A DNA stretch of 60,000 nt, from NCBI RefSeq assembly GCF_032854445.1, contig NC_088297.1, positions 25,911,915 through 25,971,914 on the forward strand, written 5' to 3'. The translations under genes were made by a program, and so were the position numbers. Origin of the DNA: Liolophura sinensis (Eukaryota > Mollusca > Polyplacophora > Chitonida > Chitonidae). Numbering within the stretch: the first letter of the stretch is position 1; every line of letters begins with the position of its first letter. Below the pieces are notes generated by a model. That model saw only the letters and a list, made by a program, of their open reading frames with translations. It was not told where the DNA came from and ran no database searches. Positions 43,919 to 55,900 of the stretch are shown here, piece by piece.

Positions 43919-46900
43919 TTCTTCATTGATGGAAAGTCGTTTGATGACCAGAGTTTTGACAAGAACAGCAAGGCTCTGTTTACTCTCCGCGCTGCAGTCT
44001 TTCGTATTGATCCAGAATCCACGTTAGCATTCTATCAGATCTGGATTTGGCCGAAAAGAGGTTTTAACCAGTTTGAATTTATTAACAACAAAAAGAACAC
44101 TCCAGTGTGGTTCTCGAAAGCTAATATAACATAAACAAGGTATTTATGCAAATGGGACAAGTTTACAAGTTGCCAGCATATTCTGATATCTTTACCAAAC
44201 AAATGACGTCTTTTTTCGCTTATCATCCTGAACAACTCGATGGCTGATTTGTGACGCAAATAACAGCTGATCCTTCTGAAATGCACATTATTATTACTCG
44301 GTTAAATCAGTAAAGGAACCCTACGTTTTCTAATCACTTCAGACATTTTAGCAGAAATTCAGAAAAAATATTGAAATTAAGAATACTTTTAAATCACAAA
44401 TGCTTAAATCTTTACGACTACAATCGATAACTTATTTGATTATCAGGTCTTGGTTTGTTGACCTACCGGAAGAAGAAGACTGACCCCACGGAGGTCTTGT
44501 GGCCATCCAGGTATCCATTCCATAATGGCGGTGGTCTGCCACAGTTGATCTCTGACGAGGAAGAGAGAATGAAAGTGAGAATCGGAAAAGTGTAACAAAT
44601 GCTGCCCACATTTTGCAAGAAATGTTTATTTGTTTATGTATTTATTTTATTAGTGTTATCTGACGCCGTACTCAAGAATATTTCACTTATACGACGGCTG
44701 CCGGCATTATGGTGGGAGAAAGCCGGGCAGAGCGATCGCATAGGTGAGAGGCTCCTGGGTTATTGCGTCTCACTGGCGCCTCTAAGAAATATTTAGTTTC
44801 TAATGTATAAACAGCAGTTATTACTTAAGATAAAGAGTAAGTATATGGGTTCTCGAAGAAGAAAAACAGCTTCACAACAATGCAATGACTATCGATTTAA
44901 TATACATCATGGTTGTACACTTGGGTAAACAGTTTGTGAATCGGAAAGGAAGGATCTGAAGGCCTTGCTACGGCAGTCTCTCGCCGACTTGTAGACCGAA
45001 TTACTATATCGATTCGTTATGGTTAAAAAAAAATGTATTCGTTCCTTGTTTTTAATCTGATTTCTAGTGACTAGCCTAAAACACCGGTTTCAGTGTTGTT
45101 CTTGACTTCAGCCAATTTACCTCTTGTCTTTCATATGTATAGTAAATACTAACATTGGCCCTGCGTAACTCAAAGCATTCTTAAATGAAAGGAGCTATTT
45201 CCCTCAAATTGAGATTATGTACCTAAATCCATTTCTAAGTACAGGGTTTTCCGACAATGTGACTGAATGCACGTTATACCTTAAGAAGTATAAAATCGAG
45301 CATTAATTGTAAAACGACATTCGTCTTCAACGGCATTTAGTGTATACAATTCACACTTTCTCAGTTCTTGTCAAACCTAGCACTGTATAAACTACAACTG
45401 ATAGTTTCTGTTCTTATCTGGCGGATTGAGATGAATCTGGTGATAAAGCACACTCTACCTTGACACAAGGGGTCGTGCCCGCTCCAAGCTCCATCCGCCT
45501 GGCATCGGCGTTTTGCTGAGCCAATCACACGATAGCCTGCCACACAAGTGACCATGATTTCCGAACGTAAGTAAACTGAGCTCCGATTGGTGAAATCGTA
45601 CCGTAGTCAGGGGCGCTCACTTCCGGGCATTTTACAGCTGAAAACAGAGGAAAAGCTAAATAGTAGAGGATATTGTCTATTTCGGTTGTAATTATTTGCC
45701 AACATAAACATTGCAACATTTGCGCGGATATTGAAATTTCATTGTCTGTTTTTTGTTACATTTATTTCTCAGACTTAGTTAAATTTTCTCACAGTTATCT
45801 AACCTAGGACTATTGTATATAGGGATGGCAATCGGTTGTAGACATCAAACACACCGCCGTCAAGCAAATGTGCCAAATTCTTGAATACAAATCACGTCGA
45901 CGTGCTCCTCATGAACTTCTCTTTCATCTGAAATATTTTTGGTATTGTAATTTTATTATTCTCTAAGCTATTTGAGTTTGGTAGGAACCATCATTCGGAA
46001 AGACTAAGTTTTTAATTCGAATGTGTTTGAATCCGTTTGAAGCGATACAAGTGTTATTGAAAAGCTGAAGGGGTATATCTCGGTATCTAATAACCCCAGA
46101 TGTCAGAAATCAAAAGTGTTATAAAAGACCACAGGGGAGCAACGACAGTACGATAGTTGGTAAATGGTCACATGCGTAACGAATGAAATATGGCCGTGTG
46201 ATTTTCTTCCTCTAACTGTTTACGTAAACTTGTACATACCGCGTTCCCAGTCCAAAGAATAGTTACATGTACGTTTTCTATACGATGCGTTATTATTACG
46301 GCACTACCATGCTCAGCTGTGGAAATCAGAACAATAGAGAACCTTTCTCGCCTCAGGTAATTCTGTTCCAAGCTGTGTAGTTCATTATTCTTTCTTGCAT
46401 TTGCGAGGACGAATTATGTGCAAGCTGGAAACATAGTACTCATGTGTTACTGTACCAAGAGAATAATGGCCATTCCGGCACCATTGTCACCCCGATGGTG
46501 ACATTCCTAGTCACCACTGGGGAAAGGCTCTCCGACTTTTTCACATCTGTATTCATTTCCATTTTATAGCGTTATGTAATACCCGGTTATTTGATTGGCT
46601 GGCAGACTCACCTTGGCAGACTGGCACGGCGCCAGACCATTCCCCATTGGCTGAACAAACCCTGTGAGGTCGTCCAATCAGCTCGTAGCCCTCATTACAG
46701 TGGTATGTGACGCGGCTAGGGTAGGTGAATTTGTAACCCTCCTTCCAACCGTTCAGAATATCACCCGGGTAACCACAGCTCCGTGCTACAAAAGTGATTT
46801 AACGTCGACGACAAATTTGTAGCAATAAATTGTTTTACCACGAGATATTTTGATTGGTACTCAAATTGTATTCTGATCTTCTTGGAATTGAACCCAACAG

Positions 46901-49900
46901 CGCCGATTACATGTAAGAAAAATGTCGTCTAAAGGAGAATAAATGTGCAAGTCTATAGCAAATATGTCTGCAAATCAACGACGCCACTCTGAAACATTTG
47001 TACTTAGGGCGCCATATTGTTTTTAGAACAATGTGTAAGCAACTGTGACAGATGACTTACCTGAACAGGTGAGTCTAGGTCCGATCCACTCGCCGTCCCC
47101 GCTGCACATGGCCTTCTCGTAACCGTCCTTGTAGAAACCAAACTCACACTCGTAGTTTAGCTGAGTGCCCGAGGGGAAGGAGGTCTGACCTCGGGGTGCG
47201 TCGTGGTTAGCGTTAGGGAAATCCGGCGGTAGGCCACATGAAACTACGGAGCAGAAATAATTTATGTATTTAGCTGATTGTTGTTTATAACAGGAATGCT
47301 CAGGAATTTTTCACTTTTACGATGGCGGTGAGTTTTATGGGTGGTGGAAACTGCTGTTCTCAAGATTCGGTCACTTCATTAGCAAGTCAGAATTGATATG
47401 TTCATGGAATGACCACAAAAGGAAATATTGATTTATTAATGAATTTTTGACGAAGACGGTAAACTTAGGATAATGAAAGATGGATTTTGATTAAGTATCT
47501 GAAAAACTTATAGCTCCTAAAGTAAAGTGGCAAATATGTGATGGTAATATATACAGCTTGGAAATGACAAAAAACACATAAAAGCCTGCAACTGAGCTAT
47601 TATCACCCGAGTGAAACAATAACACAGGGCTTACAATTTAGAGTGTAAAAGAAAAACAAGGGTATGTACAGAAAAAGGAAAACATTCACGTTGGTGAGCA
47701 TCATGTACATTGTATAGAAACAAAACAAAATCACCAGAAGCTTGAAGCTACATGTGGTGCATACAATTATTTCTAAGCACTGAATAAAGACAATGGCACT
47801 GAGATCACGTTGTTCAGGGAAGGCTTGTGTTTGGCTATATATACTGACTCTTTTACTTTCAGTTTGAAATAGGTTTAACTTTAATCAAGAGCTTCGTGCG
47901 TCAGTTTATATGGACTATGCCCGGTTTTGAGGCAGTGGTCACCTAGAGCAGATAATTTATATTTAAAGCTGCTGACGTCGTGTTCAAGTAACCTGTCAAG
48001 TAATGATTGTTACTGTGAGCAAACTGATGGGGTCGCAATGGGGTCGCAATGGGGTCGCAATGGGGTCAGCTCTGGCCCCTGTTATGGCTGATTTCCTCAT
48101 GAACTTTTTCTACCTTCAGTTTGTGCACAAACAGGACCTTTACTTTCGCCCCTGCTGAATACAAACGATATGTTGACGACACTTTCTTGGCTTTCAATAG
48201 AGAAGATGATGTCCACAAAAGCGGCATACCTTACCTCAGGTCACACTAGTATCAAATTCACATCAGAACCTGAAACTAACCAGACTCTTCCTTTCTTAGA
48301 CATTCTCATCTCAAAGGCCAACTCCACAACTGAAACTGGACTTTCTACTAAGTCAAGTTGTTTCATATCCAAAATCCACAAAATCACCCTCATCAGTACA
48401 TTACTTCACAGATCTTGGCAGGTATTCAATTCATATAAATTTTTTCTGTCACAATTACAACATCTTTAGAAAACCTTACAAAAGAATGATTTCCATCAGC
48501 ATATAACGGACCAAACCATTAAACAATTTCTTGACAATAAATTCAAACCTAAGGTTGAGAAATTAAAACAATATGTCCCTGAAGAGAAACTTATCTATCT
48601 TAAATTACCATATCTAGGACCAAACACAAACCAGTTTTGTGGTTACTTGAACACTCTTAACAAGCTCATTCCCTGTACTAAAATTGTTTTAATTTCCGAA
48701 AAGAAAATCAATCCCACAAGTTATGTACACGAAATAAGAAAAAAAAAACAGATAAAAACACAAAGCCCGTGTACAGCCATGCAGTAGCAAACTTTATTTA
48801 CCTCGTTCACAGCTGGGCTCCTTTCCGTCCCATTTTCCGTCCGGCGTACAGGTTCGCTCTTTACGTCCAGCCAAATAGTATCCGGGCAGACAGGAGTAGA
48901 TAGCCTTAGAGCCAATCATATTCGGTGGCACAATCTCCACTTCGCCGAAATCTATAGAGGGTAGAAGCGGACATCCGGCATCTGGGGAGGGAACGGAAGA
49001 AAGGTATGAGAGTAATGGTGTGCCCGGAAGTGAAGAAAAGACACGGGAAGTGGTGTCGAAGAATCATGATAAACGTATATATTACCCTATTCACCTTGGT
49101 ATTCTAGCGGCATTTTCAAATGACTATCTTTAAGACAAAGACAAGACCATGAAGTTAGAAGGTAATAAAAGTGAAATGAACTAAGCTTTGTAGTTGTCCT
49201 CGCATAAAGCATTTGTTGATTCCACATCTAACACATCTGTCTAGCATGTGCAAGATCTCAAGCAATTTCGCTGATCAAGCAATTTCATTGATCAAGCAAT
49301 TTCATTCATCTTCTGCACTGAATGATTACTAGATCTGATACAACACCTGTTTTCATACCGATACGTACGGTACTAATAGCAACCTCCTCTACGTTGATTG
49401 TCGCCTACCATGTACTCCTATCTTCTTCTGCCAATATGGTAAAGGCGTTTAATTAATGCGCGCCGAAGTGTCGTAAGTAAACCACTAACATTTCAAATAA
49501 TTCTTAGACTGAGCAAACTATCGTATGCGATCATCCTCGACCACTTACTGCTAATATTGTTACCAATGCCCCATTAACAACCATAAGACGATAGGAATCC
49601 GCAATTGCAAATGTCTTGTCGTTGACCATGTCGAACAATAAGGACTGACATGAAAACGCTTCACTCAGCTTAATCCATATACTCACGTGCACAGGTCATG
49701 TTAGGTCCCACCCAGACACCCCCACCCACGCACCAGGCTGTATCGATGCTGCCCTCAGGTGCCGTAAAGTCTTCGTTGCAGGTGTACCGCAACATGGTCC
49801 CCAGGGGGAAGTTCTGTGCCCCGGCTCCGTTATGCTGGGCATGGTGTACCAGAGGTGGGGTATGACATTCATAATCACCTGTAATAGTGACACGCAGCAC

Positions 49901-52900
49901 TTTCACTTTCTGTTCCTTTAAATGTATGTTCTTTGTCATTCTTGGATAACATCGTGTACTCGCACAGTCAGGCTAATGTTCGAAATAAAGGTCACGTGTC
50001 TAGTGTAGAGAACAAAAGCTCTTGCCCACTATTCATAAAGATTCTACTAATTTGGTTCATAGAGGAATTTATGTCTTTGTATACAACATTCGCATTTAGC
50101 GAAGGGAATTCTGAAGACCTTAGAATATTTACTGTTTGCCTAAATGAAATTCATAGAATAGATTGTACAGGAATTTTCAAAGATAAAATGTTTCTTTAAA
50201 GAATATTTATAATATCACAAAAACTATAAAAAAAATGACTTCAGGAAGATAAAATGCTTCCTGATGACATCCTTTGTTGTCAAAGGGAGTATAGCTAACC
50301 GATTGTTAAATTTTTAACAAGTGACCCACCTATGTTTCTGTTCAGCTCACATCTTGGTTCGTCGCCTTTCCAAGTCTCGTCTCCTTGACAAACCCGATGT
50401 GACTTTCCGTGTAAAATGTACCCGTCATTACACTGGTACTTTGCCAGGGCACCGAATTTGTTAAAAGGGATGATCTCGACCAGTCCGTTTTCCACCTTGG
50501 TGTTGAGACCACGACACCGCAGATCTGTGACAGAGAGAAAACATGAGTGGCAGGTGTGTCGATGCATACTTACTCAGTAGTATTTTCTGCCAAACTGTTT
50601 TTTACACACTTTCAGAGCCATTATATGCAGTTCTTCCAGGGGACCAGTGACCAATGAGGTCGCGAGTTCGAATCCAGCCCTAGATGGTTTGGTGGAGGCT
50701 AAAGCAGGTATAAGGCACCCGATGCCGGGCGACTGTTCACTCCTGTCAATCCGGTGTGCACCGGACATGCATAATATCCGGTTTCATCAAATCATAAATT
50801 TTACAGCCCTTTTATCCGGTTTAAAAAAAATATTAAACATTTGGTTTAAAAAATGCTTGAAATTCCGTTTTGGCCGTTACTGCCATCAAAAGGCTCTGCT
50901 TTGTGGGAGAATACACTCCTAGCGATCAGAACGGACATGGTCAGTGGAGTGATTCGCAAATAAAGTTTTGTCCAAAACGCACAAAATAACCAATGCCGAA
51001 TGATTGGAGGTTTGACGTAAATGTTTCGCCACTAATTCTTGGGGTGTTCTGTATTTCTTTCAATAAGAAATGAACGAATGTTTATGATCTTATTTATATC
51101 GTTATAAAGAAAGATATACAGCAAAAATATTAACTTGAAATTCGTTTGGCACATGGCCTGTTTCTTTAAAGAATAATATCCAAACTTTCTATATAAAACA
51201 AAGGAATTAGTCATATTCGTATATTATAGGATACAATAACCTGTATATTTTAGTACAACACAAATACTAATTTCAAATAGTTCATTTAGCACGTTGCTTG
51301 GTTTTAAACAAGTGATGTCCAAAGAAAATCAGTGTATCTTATAATCTGCAACGAAGTTCATGCATGCTTGCTAAATAAAACCAGTAAAACTTTCTGAATA
51401 ACAGACAGTAGACTGCTCTCTTTGGTCTTCCATATACGCTGTTATCTGATTGGATTTATAGCGCCTGTGTAATAGGGGAATGGAGTATCTTTTGTTCCCG
51501 GCACACACCGCCTAACGTGAGCAGCTGAAAGCGGCATCTATGTTCCACCCTAATAACTGGATCGATTCCGAGTCAAAATCCGCAACAAAAACTTAGGGAT
51601 GGCGTTTTGAATGCCTCGTTCTGTTCTTACAGTGTTAAAACGTTCTCGGTGATTTTTTTCCCGTCTGAGGGCAGATGGCCCGTATCAGGCTGTGATGAGT
51701 AAATTCAACCTTTCTTCTGACCCCGCCATTTTCTCGCCGGCTATAGAAAGTTCTACAAGCCTCAATCAGCCGACGATTCAGGAATGGACAGCCATTTGGA
51801 TTGAGGCCCGGATCGATCGGCACGCGCTACTTTTGGCAATTCACCAAAAACACGGCCGACAGATGGCGTTTTGGAAAAACCCAAGGAAGATTTATCGGCG
51901 CCCGTAATGAACATGTCTTCTATTCAGAGAGAAAAATTGTTCCATATTCATTCAAACATCTCACCAAGCTGAAGCTAAAAAGCAATTTTCCTGGAGATAT
52001 TAAGTCAGGTTTTTCAGTCGTGTGTATGTTTTCTACGCGGTGATGAAAAAAAAAATACTTCACCATCGCCGATGGTCATTATTGAGTTTTATTAATAACT
52101 GGACGTCATCAATCTAGCGCAAAACCGCATTTATTAAAGAATAAATTGGCACCGGAGTTTTAAAGGCTTGGAATTTATTTTCGCTTTTGGCAGACAGGAG
52201 GAATGTATACTAGAGACATATAATGGGTTCCCCTTGTCAACAGGACGGTGAATTAAAAAAGCCTTGACCTAAGACAACGGCTTTTGGTCAGTCTCATTAA
52301 ACTACGTGTCGAGAGTTTTGTCCATGTCACTAATAATATGCTGGTTTCTTTGTCTGCTCGATATTTAACAACATTGCGTAGTGCATTGATGGGTAGGCTG
52401 AGGCAGTGCCAATTTATGGTGGCTCTTCCAGGACGAGATATACGTAGTGGTGCCTTACTGGAACGCCGGGGACGTGGCTCGATGAATCTACCTCTTGGCC
52501 ACAACCAATCGGTCTCCAACAAGTAAGGTGGCAGGATCGAATCCAGCTGTGCTTCTACACGAATCAAATTTATTATTATTTATAAATAAACGCCGTACTC
52601 AAGGATATTTCACTCACGACCACCCGCAGGCTGCTGAACGAGCTTCCCAGTATGGTCGGGGAGGACTAATCAAATAAATAAATAAATAAATAAATAACTA
52701 TCTACTGGACCACCATGGTGAATTCATTAGATATGACCTGACAGGATAATGGCAGCAAGCCTAAGAGTAGTGTCATGTTGAGATATATGAGGACAATCTC
52801 CACTGGCGTATCCCTGAAAGTGTTCTCTGCTAGTCTGAAACCGTTGGTGGAATCCTCACCAGGTGCAGAGATACCTAGCTAGCCTTCTGGGCCCACGTGT

Positions 52901-55900
52901 ACATCATGAACCCCACAAACTCCGTACAGTGCAGTTTTCCTTTACATATTCATTTGATTAATGCTTAAAGCCGAAATCAATATTTTTTTCCCCATTTTTT
53001 GACGGCAGTCCGCTTTTTACGCGGAAAAGTGGGCTACCCAAAGTAAACCACCAGCGTCATGTATCTCGACCTCAACGGTCATATCAGCTCTATCAAACCT
53101 GGTTAAGCCTCAGAGGGCCTCAGAGCAGATGATTCCATTCTCTCACACCCACCAGTGTACTTGCTAATTGAACAAAAAGCCTTCCATCGCCTTTAACAAG
53201 TGACAATACACTCACTTGGGTTTGTACAGCTTCTTTCGTACTCACGGATATATTCACTTAGGTTTATACAGCTTCTGCCGCACTGACAGATATACTCACT
53301 GGGTTTTATACAGCTTCTCCCGCACTGACAGATATACTCGCTGAGGGTTATAAGTTTCTGTCTCGCTCAATGATATATTCACTTGGGTTCATACTTGTTC
53401 TGTCACACTCACGGATATACTCACTTGGGTCCATACTTGTTCTGTCACACTCACGGATATACTCACTTGGGTCCATACTTGTTCTGTCACACTCACGGAT
53501 ATACTCACTTGGGTTCATACTTGTTCTGTCACACTCACGGATATACTCACATGGGTTCATACTTGTTCTGTCACACTCACGGATATACTCACTTGGGTTC
53601 ATACTTGTTCTGTCACACTCACGGATATACTCACTTGGGTTCATACTTGTTCTGTCACACTCACGGATATACTCACTTGGGTTCATACTTGTTCTGTCAC
53701 ACTCACGGATATACTCACTTGGGTTCATACTTGTTCTGTCACACTCACGGATATACTCACTTGGGTCCATACTTGTTCTGTCACACTCACGGATATACTC
53801 ACTTGGGTTCATACTTGTTCTGTCACACTCACGGATATACTCACTTGGGTTCATACTTGTTCTGTCACACTCACGGATATACTCACATGGGTTCATACTT
53901 GTTCTGTCACACTCACGGATATACTCACTTGGGTTCATACTTGTTCTGTCACACTCACGGATATACTCACTTGGGTCCATACTTGTTCTGTCACACTCAC
54001 GGATATACTCACTTGGGTTCATACTTGTTCTGTCACACTCACGGATATACTCACATGGGTTCATACTTGTTCTGTCACACTCACGGATATACTCACTTGG
54101 GTTCATACTTGTTCTGTCACACTCACGGATATACTCACTTGAGTTCATGCTTGTTCTGTCACACTCACGGATATACTCACTTGGGTTCATACTTGTTCTG
54201 TTACACTCACGGATATACTCACTTGGGTTCATACTTGTTCTGTCACTCACGGATATACTCACTTGGGTTCATACTTGTTCTGTTACACTCACGGATATAC
54301 TCACTTGGGTTCATACTTGTTCTGTCACACTCACGGATATACTCACTTGGGTTCATACTTGTTCTGTCACACTCACGGATATACTCACTTGGGTCCATAC
54401 TTGTTCTGTCACACTCACGAATATACTCACTTGGGTTCATACTTGTTCTGTCACACTCACGGATATACTCACATGGGTTCATACTTGTTCTGTCACACTC
54501 ACGGATATACTCACTTGGGTTCATACTTGTTCTGTCACACTCACGGATATACTCACTTGGGTCCATACTTGTTCTGTCACACTCACGGATATACTCACTT
54601 GGGTTCATACTTGTTCTGTCACACTCACGGATATACTCACATGGGTTCATACTTGTTCTGTCACACTCACGGATATACTCACTTGGGTTCATACTTGTTC
54701 TGTCACACTCACGGATATACTCACTTGAGTTCATGCTTGTTCTGTCACACTCACGGATATACTCACTTGGGTTCATACTTGTTCTGTTACACTCACGGAT
54801 ATACTCACTTGGGTTCATACTTGTTCTGTTACACTCACGGATATACTCACTTGGGTTCATACTTGTTCTGTCACTCACGGATATACTCACTTGGGTTCAT
54901 ACTTGTTCTGTTACACTCACGGATATACTCACTTGGGTTCATACTTGTTCTGTCACACTCACGGATATACTCACTTGGGTTCATACTTGTTCTGTCACAC
55001 TCACGGATATACTCACTTGGGTCCATACTTGTTCTGTCACACTCACGAATATACTCACATGGGTTCATACTTGTTCTGTTACACTCACGGATATACTCAC
55101 TTGGGTTCATACTTGTTCTGTTACACTCACGGATATACTCACTTGGGTTCATACTTGTTCTGTCACTCACGGATATACTCACTTGGGTTTATACAGCTTC
55201 TGCCGCATTCTCCGTCACACAAACATTTCTTCTTGGAACTGACACAGTCCGCGTCTGTAGCACATCTCTTCAAGCAGTGTCGAGTTGTCGTGCCGTCGTC
55301 CCGTGGACATCCCTCGTCTTCATCTGTCAAAGTGATTGATTGACCAATTGATTAATTGATTGATTATTAAACTATTCATTGCTGTATATTTGATTCGCTT
55401 TAGTCATTCATTCATCCTTCCTTTCATTCAGATATTCTTACTTACAGTTATTTCCTTATTTGATTGTAACCACACTCCAAAATAATTTACTCACAAGATG
55501 GGGGAAATCGGTCCCTAGTATTTACATACTCAATAAATTATCCCGTTATTTGATGGTTCATTCGTTCTTTCTTTTAATTCTTCTTTTAGCCAGCCTTCCA
55601 ATATTTTTTTCAGTTCATTAATTTTTGCTTTATTTCGTATAATCACGTACAGATCTAGTTTAATGCGTAATTTTGTGAATACATAACGAATGTAATAAAG
55701 GTTTTTATTTAATCACATATAATCACATTCTGACCCTTCAGGTAGACAATGAGTAGAAGGACGAGCCGTAAGACAAGCACCGGATTATATAACTGACAAA
55801 CATATACGATTTAAAGCAGGTGGGGGTGGGGGTGGAAGGTGGAGAGGAGTTTTGTGTGTACCGATCGGATCTCCACAACACATTTGGCACGTGTCAGGAG

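Noticed and set aside
43777-44027. Frames of alternating Tyr-Ile on both strands
   Set aside because: Translation of the (TA)n microsatellite.
53370-55339. Very long plus-strand frames (452, 619, 358 and 150 codons) with a 14-residue period
   Set aside because: They are produced by a stop-free 42-bp unit; all three plus frames and a minus frame are open over the same DNA, and the region is the intron of the CCP gene.
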